A DNA stretch of 6,013 bases from NCBI GenBank assembly GCA_003695505.1, contig RFIY01000342.1, forward strand, positions 1-6,013. The letters run 5' to 3'. Both the position numbers and the translations under genes were made by a program. Of the stretch, positions 1-5,471 are shown piece by piece. This DNA is from Candidatus Dadabacteria bacterium. Its GTDB lineage: Bacteria; J088. The notes beneath the pieces are model-generated. The model did no database searches. It was given only the letters and a program-made list of their open reading frames with translations, and had not been told where the DNA came from. The first letter of the stretch is position 1; every line of letters starts with the position of its first letter.

Positions 1-11
1 CTTACGCCCAA

Positions 12-28
12 ATCAGAAAAATTCTGAT
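12..28. promoter_or_regulatory. 17-bp perfect palindrome, candidate operator
   Basis: ATCAGAA (12-18) and TTCTGAT (22-28) are perfect 7-bp inverted arms around AAA. The element lies about 85 bp upstream of the acyltransferase start, in DNA where I see no gene. The arm length and short AT spacer fit a dimeric transcription-factor site better than a terminator, because no T-run follows. A weak -10-like TATTTT sits at 49-54, but I see no good -35 with it. No regulator can be named from the sequence, and function is inferred from symmetry and position only. Confidence 0.35.
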
Positions 29-96
29 CCTCCAACCGGATGCAGACCTATTTTCTTCGCCCGCTGGCCGCGATATCGTGAGCCTGCAGGTTGAGC

Positions 97-104
97 AAAG
101 GAGG
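97..104 (+). promoter_or_regulatory. Strong ribosome binding site (AAAGGAGG)
   Basis: AAAGGAGG closely matches the anti-Shine-Dalgarno complement and lies 8 nt before ATG 113. A TTG in the same frame at 107 would leave only 2 nt after the site, so the site decides the start in favour of ATG 113. Confidence 0.85.
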
Positions 105-112
105 TCTTGCCG

Positions 113-832
113 ATGCTACAGGAACAGTCGTACAAGCTGGCGCAATGTGACGGATTCTCGATCTGGCGCGTAGGTGTCGATCGAGCGGAGGACGTGACAC
201 GCTTCGTGCACGGCGTCTATCACGAGCGCTTTGCCGCGCACCCGGACTGGGATGGTCCGTCGGAACTGGACAAGATGCTTCGCGACGATCTCGGTACCTT
301 GCCCTATTCGGCAATCATCAGTGCGTTTGACGAGGCCGGGCGGGCGCTGGCGACGGTACGTGTCATTCGCAAGGTGCCGTTTCGGCCGCTGCCGACGGAG
401 CGCGATTTTGGGCTCGATTTTTCGGAGATTGCCAGGAAACGCGGTCTGGAGGTTCACGAACTGTTCGAAATCGCACGCTTCGCGAAAAGCGATCGGGCAA
501 TCGTGGCGGCTGGTCTGGACGAACGCGCCGGTCATCAGGCCGTTGATCGCGTCCTTGAGCAGGCGGTTCGCGCGACAGCCTACGATCCGCAAAACGCGTG
601 GTGCGCGTCGATCGACAATGTCGTGCTTCAATTGCTTAGAAAGAAGGGTTTTGTATTCGATGCGGTTGCACCCTCGACGGTGTACCTCGGGTCGGATACC
701 ACACCGGCTCTGCTACCCGTTTCTGTCTGGGCGGCACATCAGAAGGCGAAACGCGGGTCCGTCGCGACAGCGGCGCGCAAACGCGCGCAGGCGCGGCGAC
801 CGACCGGCCTCGCCGCGGTTGGGAGCCTCTGA
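113..832 (+). CDS. GNAT-fold acyltransferase, FeeM / autoinducer-synthase-like
   Basis: This 239-residue cytoplasmic protein has no signal peptide or membrane segment. It resembles the branch of the GNAT superfamily that holds FeeM-type N-acyl amino acid synthases, acyl-homoserine-lactone synthases and PEP-CTERM/exosortase-associated acyltransferases. Visible pointers are an N-terminal region with FVHGVYHERF (31-40), where the family has its 'R/VY..E' motif; an acidic stretch ELDKMLRDD (51-59); a beta-strand ALATVRVIRK (78-87) followed by PLPTE (92-96); LFEIARFA (117-124), matching the family's 'E.sRf' strand; and YLGSDTTP (191-198). These enzymes move an acyl chain from acyl-ACP or acyl-CoA to an amine acceptor; the acceptor here is unknown. 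The last ~30 residues are rich in Arg, Lys and Ala and probably disordered. The gene heads a two-gene unit with the receiver-like gene 2 nt downstream. Family placement is by motif memory, and a more distant GNAT remains possible. Confidence 0.6.
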   Translation: MLQEQSYKLAQCDGFSIWRVGVDRAEDVTRFVHGVYHERFAAHPDWDGPSELDKMLRDDLGTLPYSAIISAFDEAGRALATVRVIRKVPFRPLPTERDFGLDFSEIARKRGLEVHELFEIARFAKSDRAIVAAGLDERAGHQAVDRVLEQAVRATAYDPQNAWCASIDNVVLQLLRKKGFVFDAVAPSTVYLGSDTTPALLPVSVWAAHQKAKRGSVATAARKRAQARRPTGLAAVGSL

Positions 833-834
833 CG

Positions 835-1254
835 ATGCCAGACAGGTCATCAGAGCCGGTGTTGCTTGTTGACCGGGATGCGGGCAGTACGGCGTTGTTG
901 CGCGCCGTGCTGCCCGCATCAGCGGTGGTGGAGCGTGCGGACGTTATCTGGGTTGGCCCATGGCTGCGGCGGCTGCGGCCGCGGCTGATCTTCGTCGAGC
1001 CGGCAGGATTCAACGTCGTGCCGCGTTCGGTCGCGATGGCCGTATCCATGCTGGCGCGATCGGTACATCCGGTGCCGGTCTATTTGTTCAGCATCCTCGA
1101 AACCGATGTGCTGGAACGGTTGTCTGCCGAATACCAATGCGCGGGCTTCCTGTCCAAACATCCCGCGATTGAAGATCAGCAGCGGCGCGCCATCGATCAG
1201 GCCTTGCATGTACCGCGGCGACACGTTGCCCAGGTGGCGTTCCAGCCGATATAA
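835..1254 (+). CDS. Stand-alone degenerate receiver (pseudo-receiver) protein
   Basis: This 139-residue protein follows a CheY-like receiver pattern with no output domain. Strand 1 is VLLVDRD (9-15), where D13 fits one residue of the acidic metal-binding pair. Strand 3 is RLIFVEP (50-56), where E55 stands in the place of the phospho-acceptor Asp. Strand 4 is VPVYLFS (80-86), where S86 fits the conserved Thr/Ser. GFLSK (104-108) carries the conserved Lys, K108. These positions lie within one or two residues of CheY D13, D57, T87 and K109. Asp-to-Glu makes normal phosphorylation unlikely and may mimic the phosphorylated state (inference). The start is 2 nt after the acyltransferase stop, with GGGAG at 821-825 as ribosome site 9 nt upstream, so the two are almost surely co-transcribed. 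No histidine kinase is visible. The fold call rests on pattern matching; the strand order and the Lys make it fairly likely. Confidence 0.6.
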   Translation: MPDRSSEPVLLVDRDAGSTALLRAVLPASAVVERADVIWVGPWLRRLRPRLIFVEPAGFNVVPRSVAMAVSMLARSVHPVPVYLFSILETDVLERLSAEYQCAGFLSKHPAIEDQQRRAIDQALHVPRRHVAQVAFQPI

Positions 1255-1291
1255 CAAGCGTCCTTGCCGTTTGCAAAGACGGAAATGCAAC

Positions 1292-1326
1292 AGCGCGCCG
1301 TCCATTGGGGACGGCGCGCTTCTTTT
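1292..1326 (+). terminator. Strong intrinsic terminator between convergent genes
   Basis: AGCGCGCCGTCC (1292-1303) and GGACGGCGCGCT (1309-1320) form a perfect 12-bp GC-rich stem with a 5-nt ATTGG loop. TCTTTTGTTC follows on the plus strand, 38 nt after the pseudo-receiver stop codon. It should end the acyltransferase/pseudo-receiver transcript. The isomerase gene converges on it from the other side, ending at 1352. Read on the minus strand the stem is followed only by TGTTGCATTTCC, so termination there would be weaker though possible. Confidence 0.88.
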
Positions 1327-1351
1327 GTTCCGAGGATACTGGCACCGACGC

Positions 1352-2092
1352 TCAGTGCGCCTGCTGATCCTTGACGACTTCGATCAGTTCTACCTCGAAC
1401 TGCAGTGCCTCATTCGGACCGATCCGCGGCGGCGCGCCTCGTTCCCCGTAGGCCAGCTCGGGTGGCAGGTAAATGCGCCACTTTGAACCGGGCTTCATCA
1501 TTTGCAGCGCTTCTGTCCAGCCGGGAATTACGCCCCCAACGGGAAATACAGCGGGTTCGCCGCGATCATAGCTGCTGTCGAATACGGTGCCATCGACGAG
1601 CTGGCCGCGGTAGTGCACCTTGACCATGTCGTTGGCGGTCGGGGGCGTGCCACTGCCTTCTCGCTCGATCTTGTAAAGCAGGCCGCTGTCCGACTTTTTG
1701 ACACCTTCCTGCGCTTCGATCATGGCCAGGAATTTCTTGCTTTTCTCGGCATTGACAGTGGTCGCCTCGGCAAACTGCTTCATTTGCGCCTTCTGCATAT
1801 CTGCCTGGCGGGCCTCCATGCGGCTGCGGAAATCCTGCATTGCCGCCATGATTTGTTGCTGCGTCAGTTGTGGAGGCTGGCCTGAGTAGCCATCGCGAAA
1901 ACCGGCGGCGAAGGCGTCGGCATTGAGCGTCGGGTCCTGTTGAGCCAGTCGCATACCCAGATCGTGCCCGATCGTGTAGGCAATGGTCTGGCTGTTGTCT
2001 TCCGTGTTGAGCGTGAATGAATCGCCCTTCTGACAGGCGGCGGTGGATACCAGTGCGGCGACCAGCAGCGTGGCGCGTACCGAAAACTTCAT
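1352..2092 (-). CDS. FKBP-type peptidyl-prolyl isomerase lipoprotein (FkpA/Mip-like)
   Basis: This 246-residue protein catalyses cis-trans isomerisation of Xaa-Pro bonds and probably assists folding in the periplasm or at the outer membrane. The N-terminus has a basic start, a hydrophobic core and STAAC ending at C20, which suggests a lipoprotein signal; the -3 residue is Thr rather than the usual Leu, so the lipobox is imperfect. Residues ~30-130 form the helical FKBP_N dimerisation domain (TIAYTIGHDLG, then a long Gln/Met/Lys-rich helix). Residues ~135-242 are the FKBP catalytic domain. Pocket residues known from FKBP12 are all present: Y161, F171, D172, F183, V188, I189, W192, Y215 and F232, so it should be active. 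Length and domain order match FkpA/Mip proteins. The minus-strand start has AGAGA and a more distant AAAGGA upstream. It lies 97 bp after the TPR-like gene and has a candidate promoter of its own. Confidence 0.93.
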   Translation of the reverse strand: MKFSVRATLLVAALVSTAACQKGDSFTLNTEDNSQTIAYTIGHDLGMRLAQQDPTLNADAFAAGFRDGYSGQPPQLTQQQIMAAMQDFRSRMEARQADMQKAQMKQFAEATTVNAEKSKKFLAMIEAQEGVKKSDSGLLYKIEREGSGTPPTANDMVKVHYRGQLVDGTVFDSSYDRGEPAVFPVGGVIPGWTEALQMMKPGSKWRIYLPPELAYGERGAPPRIGPNEALQFEVELIEVVKDQQAH

Positions 2093-2119
2093 TGGTTCTC
2101 TGATCCTTTGGTTGTTCGT

Positions 2120-2134
2120 GCCCGGCAGTCGGGC
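2120..2134 (-). other. Short GC hairpin in the isomerase 5' leader
   Basis: GCCCG (2120-2124) and CGGGC (2130-2134) pair around a 5-nt loop. If the candidate promoter at 2147-2174 is right, the minus-strand transcript begins near 2140, so this stem would sit almost at the 5' end of the isomerase mRNA. On the plus strand it is followed by GTTTTT (2135-2140) and looks like a small terminator, but no plus-strand gene runs into it. Its role is uncertain. Confidence 0.35.
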
Positions 2135-2146
2135 GTTTTTGTGACC

Positions 2147-2174
2147 GCTATATCTTACAATGTTGCGGCTGCAA
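2147..2174 (-). promoter_or_regulatory. Candidate sigma-70 promoter for the isomerase gene
   Basis: On the minus strand TTGCAG (2169-2174) and TATAGC (2147-2152) are separated by 16 bp. Each is only a partial match to the -35 and -10 consensus (3/6 and 4/6). The placement suits the isomerase: it lies between the upstream stop codon and the start at 2092, giving a leader of about 50 nt. Confidence 0.4.
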
Positions 2175-2189
2175 TGGCTCGTTAGCCCT

Positions 2190-3071
2190 TCAGGAGGGCA
2201 CCTGCAGCGGCGTCAGCAGCGGATCCCACTTGAATTTGTTGTAGTCTCCGCCGGAAATGGCCTTGCGCAGCGACACGCCGTCCTGGATCGACATTTCCAG
2301 TGCATACTGGGTGGCGGAATCCACGGGTCGCACCGAACGCATCGCATCCAGCCACCGAATCGCCTGCGCGGTGTCGCCGGTTTTGAGGTAGTCGGCTTCG
2401 GCCTTGAATACATACCAGATGGCGAAATGCTTCTCCTGATACGGACGTGCCTTTTCCAGATATTCGAGTCCCCTGTCGAGGTTGCCGACACTCACGGGAA
2501 AACGCGGCGCCTTGACGTAGAGTTTGGCCAGACCGATCAGTGGCGAAGCGTAAAAATAGGTCTCATCCATCGCCGCCGCGCGTTCAAGGTGTTTCTGGTA
2601 CTCGGGAATCAGTTGTGTGGCGTCAAGGATCCCACGGCTGATCGCTTCGAGTCCGAGAAATGTGGCCGACCAGAAGTGTCCACCGGGGTGTTCCGGGTGA
2701 TCGGCGCGAAACTGTTGCGTCAGTTTTGTGCCGATGCGCGCCGCGCGTATGCGGGCATCGCCGAGATCGACCATGCGCCAGTAGTTGAAGGCATACAGCG
2801 AGGCCCATTCCGCGTATTTCGCATCGCCTGATCGGGTGTAGGCTTTCCAGGAACGTTCAATGGCGATCTGCGCCTGTCCGAGATCGAACAGGGTCGGGCG
2901 CATGATCTCGTAAACGTGATCCAGCGGGCGTGCCGGATCCAGGTAGTCGAGTGGGACGGTGGCAATGCTGGGGGCAGCCTGTGCGCGCAGCGGATTCGCT
3001 GCCGCGGCAATGCCGGCGGCTGTCTGAACCAGCAGTTGGCGTCGTGAATGGCGAGGGCTGCAGTGAGGCAT
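2190..3071 (-). CDS. Tat-exported TPR-like protein, TatT (TRAP T-component)-like
   Basis: This protein has 293 residues from the chosen ATG. The N-terminus has SRRQLL (9-14), a twin-arginine-type motif, a hydrophobic Ala-rich core, and AQA at 30-32 as a probable signal-peptidase site, so it is likely exported folded. The mature part is almost wholly helical with repeat character: a GHFWSATFLGLEAISRG segment, then EYQKHLERAAAMDETYFYASPL, a proline-containing LYVKAPRFP, and a helix pair around YLEKARPYQEKHFAIWYVFKAEADYLKTGDTAQA. This order recalls TatT, the periplasmic T-component of some TRAP transporters, but no TRAP permease or binding protein is in view, so a generic TPR protein is equally possible. 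The frame is open back to 3284, but ATG 3104 has no ribosome site, whereas ATG 3071 has GGGAAAG upstream and puts the signal peptide at the N-terminus. It lies 115 bp after the dehydrogenase gene. Confidence 0.6.
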   Translation of the reverse strand: MPHCSPRHSRRQLLVQTAAGIAAAANPLRAQAAPSIATVPLDYLDPARPLDHVYEIMRPTLFDLGQAQIAIERSWKAYTRSGDAKYAEWASLYAFNYWRMVDLGDARIRAARIGTKLTQQFRADHPEHPGGHFWSATFLGLEAISRGILDATQLIPEYQKHLERAAAMDETYFYASPLIGLAKLYVKAPRFPVSVGNLDRGLEYLEKARPYQEKHFAIWYVFKAEADYLKTGDTAQAIRWLDAMRSVRPVDSATQYALEMSIQDGVSLRKAISGGDYNKFKWDPLLTPLQVPS

Positions 3072-3105
3072 GGCGAATCTTTCCCGTGAATCATCCGCAA
3101 ACATG

Positions 3106-3137
3106 GTTATACCGCGTTCGCATCTTTTGCGCGAACG
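3106..3137 (-). promoter_or_regulatory. Candidate -10 box and inverted repeat before the TPR-like gene
   Basis: The minus strand carries TATAAC (3106-3111), a 5/6 match to the -10 consensus, with no clear -35 at 16-18 bp. Just upstream, CGTTCGC (3115-3121) and GCGAACG (3131-3137) are perfect 7-bp inverted arms separated by 9 bp, covering where a -35 would be. A promoter lacking a good -35 next to an inverted repeat may be activator-dependent. Transcription would begin near 3099, downstream of ATG 3104, which supports the start at 3071. Confidence 0.3.
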
Positions 3138-3186
3138 AGTCAACGTATCAGACGGATCTCGGGCCCCTGTGGTTCCGTTGCGCCTG

Positions 3187-4215
3187 TCAGGGCGTCGCGT
3201 CGAGCCACGGCGCCAGCACCTGTTCGCCCCATTCCCAGAGGCGTCGACCGTTGTTGGGGTCGGTGGCTTCTGGAGATGGCGCACGTCGCCGTTTCATATG
3301 CAGATAGATTCCGGTTTCGTGTTCGATTTCGGGTGACGCGGCAAGCCAGAGCACGGGTTCGGCGGCGACGGTCGGGGCGTTGAACATCCAACGCATCGCC
3401 GGGCGCAGGATCGGTTCGAGCCAGGCCGGCGCATCGCGTGCGATGCTGGAGGCGACCGGGCCCGGGCAGAGCGAATGCACCGCGACGTCGGGATGCTGCG
3501 CGGCTGCCAGCCGCCGGGTCAGCTCGGAGACAAACGTCAGAAGCGCCAGCTTCGAGACGCCGTACTGTTTCATGCCGTCGCGCAAGCCGTAGGGGCGAAA
3601 CGCCCCTGGTTCGGGCCAGTCGAGGGCGCGGGCCGAACGATGCGCTTCGGAAGCGACGAACACCAGACGCGCGGGCCGTCCATCTGGTGGCTGACCGGCC
3701 CAGGTCGCATTGGGAATCGTGCCGGAGCCAAGCAGAAGCCGTACGAGAAGATGGTTGGCCAGGTAGTGCACCGTGAACATGATCTCGAATCCCTGGGCTC
3801 CGGCATATCCCTGGCGTGGCATCAGGCCGGCATTGAAGATCGCGGCATCGAAGACATCGCCCGCGGAGGCCAGCCGTGCCGCGAGCGATGCAACGCTGTC
3901 CAGATCGCCGAGATCGACCTGTTCCATCCGGATGCGCGGGTTTCCGGTCGTTTCCGTGAGCCGCGCGGCCGTTTCCGGAATCCCGCTGCGACAGGCCAGC
4001 ACGAGGCTCGCACCGCGCTTTGCAAGCGCTTCGGCAATGGCATAGCCAAGGCCCGCGTTGGCGCCGGTGATCAGGATCTTTTGCGCGGACAGATCCAGAT
4101 CAGCAGGAAGCGGCACGATGTCTGACCGCTGGGTCAGGCGGTCGAGGATGCCCGTCACGGTTGCGGTCAGCGGATTGTCGTGACCCAGAAAGGAGGCACG
4201 GTCACCGGAAGTCAT
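3187..4215 (-). CDS. Short-chain dehydrogenase/reductase (retinol dehydrogenase-like)
   Basis: This 342-residue NAD(P)-dependent oxidoreductase has a Rossmann fold. The cofactor loop TGANAGLG is at 50-57, ACRS (74-77) supplies an Arg that favours NADPH, the acidic turn D101 follows, and the NAG strand is at 128-130. The catalytic set is S189, Y218 and K222 (YGVSK at 218-222), with PGPV at 251-254 after the active site. The ~45-residue N-terminal extension ending DLDLSAQK, and the total length, fit the retinol dehydrogenase/WWOX-like SDR branch better than the 250-residue FabG type. The substrate is probably a lipophilic alcohol or ketone but cannot be named. The start ATG (4215-4213) overlaps the sulfotransferase stop as ATGA and has AAGGAG (4223-4228) 7 nt upstream, inside the preceding gene. 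It is the last gene of the coupled operon. Confidence 0.92.
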   Translation of the reverse strand: MTSGDRASFLGHDNPLTATVTGILDRLTQRSDIVPLPADLDLSAQKILITGANAGLGYAIAEALAKRGASLVLACRSGIPETAARLTETTGNPRIRMEQVDLGDLDSVASLAARLASAGDVFDAAIFNAGLMPRQGYAGAQGFEIMFTVHYLANHLLVRLLLGSGTIPNATWAGQPPDGRPARLVFVASEAHRSARALDWPEPGAFRPYGLRDGMKQYGVSKLALLTFVSELTRRLAAAQHPDVAVHSLCPGPVASSIARDAPAWLEPILRPAMRWMFNAPTVAAEPVLWLAASPEIEHETGIYLHMKRRRAPSPEATDPNNGRRLWEWGEQVLAPWLDATP

Positions 4216-5471
4216 GCGTTTGCTCCTTGAGCAGGGGCGATGCCATATCGTTCGTGGTAGTCGGCGAATATGTCGGCAATGGTGTTCGCGTCGAGTCCGA
4301 AGTCCTCGAGCGCGTAGACGTGGCGGCCATAACGGTCCTTGCGATTACGCGTGCGCGCCTGCTCCTGGGCATCGGTCCAGTCCAGCGCGTCGATCCCCGC
4401 CTGTTCGTAGATCGAACGGATCGTCCGCACGGGATCAGCGACGAGATCGCTGTAGCGTACGTCGATCACGCGTGTTTCGCGGTCGGAACTTGCGCGATCC
4501 CGTGCGGCCTTGTCCAGTACATAGGCGATCTTTCGCTGCCAGTGGCGACCAACTTCAATCGGATCAACGTGATCGCTGAAGATGCCGCATCCATGCGCAA
4601 CCATGCTGCAAAACGAACCCAGGACCTCTGTCAGATGACGGTGGGTCTGGATCACGAGCGCTTCCGGGAACTGGTCGAGCAGTGCGTCGAGGTGTTCGAT
4701 GTGGTTCGGCGTCTTCAGGATCCAGTGGCTGCGTGGTCGCAGCCATTGCAGCAGGCGCAGCGTGCGCCGCAGCCAGCCGTAGGCCGGCGTATGGTCGGCG
4801 GCTTCGGCCCAGGCCGCGTAACGCGGAACGTGCAACATGGCCTCGGCGGTCTGGCTCAGAAAGGCCATGTCCAGCAGCAGGATCTCTTCTTCGGGAGCGT
4901 CGGGTTCGATCGGATGGATCGCGAAAAAGTCGGGCGCCAGGTAACGCAGCGCCGCGGTGGATTGACGCGCGACGCGTCGGCGTCGGTGCGATTGATCGTG
5001 CCGCTCACCACGCAACGGCGCCGGATTCAGTGCTTCCCAGCTTGGCAGCCAGCGCGCATCGGGGTGCGCAGCCAGCAGGCGCTGGAGCAGGGTGGTGCCC
5101 GTGCGCGGAATACCGGCGATGATCAGCATCGGCGGCAGGGACGTGCGCTCGATCTCTGGATGGGCGCGGTAGAGGGCGTCGATGCGCAGGCGGTTCGCGA
5201 CGAGGTTCACCAGCCGCGTCTGCTGGATGACGCGGCCGAGGGCATGTAGCCGGGCCTCCTCGTTGATCGACTGTACAAGGACTTCCAGCGGCTCGACGAA
5301 GGACTCATCCGAAAACCGCCGCTCTCCCGTGGCGCGGCGAGCGCGGTCGATGATTGCGGATGCCGACAGCTTTGGCAGCAGGGGCGTCGGCGCGACGCGG
5401 TTGAACATGCGGATCGCGCGCGGACGGGCGGGATGGGCGTAGTCTCGCGAGGTCACGCGCTCCGGATTCAT
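4212..5471 (-). CDS. PAPS-dependent sulfotransferase (Sulfotransfer_3-like)
   Basis: This 419-residue cytoplasmic enzyme is expected to transfer sulfate from PAPS to a hydroxyl acceptor. PPMLIIAGIPRTGTTLLQ (113-130) is the 5'-phosphosulfate-binding loop, with the IPRTGTTLL core seen in this family. VIQTHRHLTEVLGSF (273-287) is the 3'-phosphate-binding region with Arg and Ser. Between them are APEEE (192-196), in the position where the family has an acidic motif, and ILKTPNHIEHLD (251-262). The ~110-residue N-terminal helical region is normal for the larger bacterial members. The frame stays open to 5558, but ATG 5471 is chosen because GAGGAG (5480-5485) lies 8 nt upstream and the start overlaps the preceding stop as ATGA; the longer start would overlap 30 codons of the neighbour. 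The acceptor is unknown; neighbours suggest a lipid or steroid-like alcohol (inference). Confidence 0.9.
   Translation of the reverse strand: MNPERVTSRDYAHPARPRAIRMFNRVAPTPLLPKLSASAIIDRARRATGERRFSDESFVEPLEVLVQSINEEARLHALGRVIQQTRLVNLVANRLRIDALYRAHPEIERTSLPPMLIIAGIPRTGTTLLQRLLAAHPDARWLPSWEALNPAPLRGERHDQSHRRRRVARQSTAALRYLAPDFFAIHPIEPDAPEEEILLLDMAFLSQTAEAMLHVPRYAAWAEAADHTPAYGWLRRTLRLLQWLRPRSHWILKTPNHIEHLDALLDQFPEALVIQTHRHLTEVLGSFCSMVAHGCGIFSDHVDPIEVGRHWQRKIAYVLDKAARDRASSDRETRVIDVRYSDLVADPVRTIRSIYEQAGIDALDWTDAQEQARTRNRKDRYGRHVYALEDFGLDANTIADIFADYHERYGIAPAQGANA
4223..4228 (-). promoter_or_regulatory. Ribosome binding site for the dehydrogenase (AAGGAG)
   Basis: AAGGAG lies 7 nt before ATG 4215 and within the last codons of the sulfotransferase gene. 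With the ATGA overlap it supports reinitiation by ribosomes finishing the upstream gene. Confidence 0.75.

Noticed and set aside
1-111. Open plus-strand frame running from the left edge as a possible gene tail
   Set aside because: It has no recognisable protein pattern and runs past the strong ribosome site into the acyltransferase in another frame; treated as a leader region.
107-112. TTG at 107 as the acyltransferase start
   Set aside because: It would be only 2 nt from AAAGGAGG, whereas ATG 113 has an ideal 8-nt spacing.
116-872. Overlapping open frames on both strands within the acyltransferase gene
   Set aside because: The frame starting at 113 has the near-perfect ribosome site and family motifs; the others are rich in Arg, Cys and Ser, as expected for wrong frames.
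961-986. GC-rich palindromic stretch with GCGGCCGC
   Set aside because: It is inside the pseudo-receiver coding frame, encodes a Leu/Arg-rich helix, and has no T-run, so codon composition explains it.
2120-2140. Plus-strand intrinsic terminator (stem followed by TTTTT)
   Set aside because: There is no plus-strand gene after the terminator at 1292-1326 that it could serve, and the stem is only 5 bp; kept only as a leader hairpin of the minus-strand gene.
2160-2831. Plus-strand open frame of 223 codons opposite the TPR-like gene
   Set aside because: It is antisense to a gene with a signal peptide and family-like helical repeats, and its translation shows no domain pattern.
3072-3284. Longer N-terminus for the TPR-like protein beginning at 3284
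   Set aside because: It would overlap the end of the dehydrogenase gene, bury the signal peptide and lacks a ribosome site.
3475-4125. Plus-strand open frame of 216 codons opposite the dehydrogenase
   Set aside because: It is antisense to complete SDR motifs and has a low-complexity, charge-mixed translation with no family resemblance.
4161-5249. Long plus-strand open frame of 362 codons opposite the sulfotransferase
   Set aside because: It lies antisense to a gene with clear PAPS-binding motifs, shows no recognisable domain, and is the usual by-product of GC-rich codon use.
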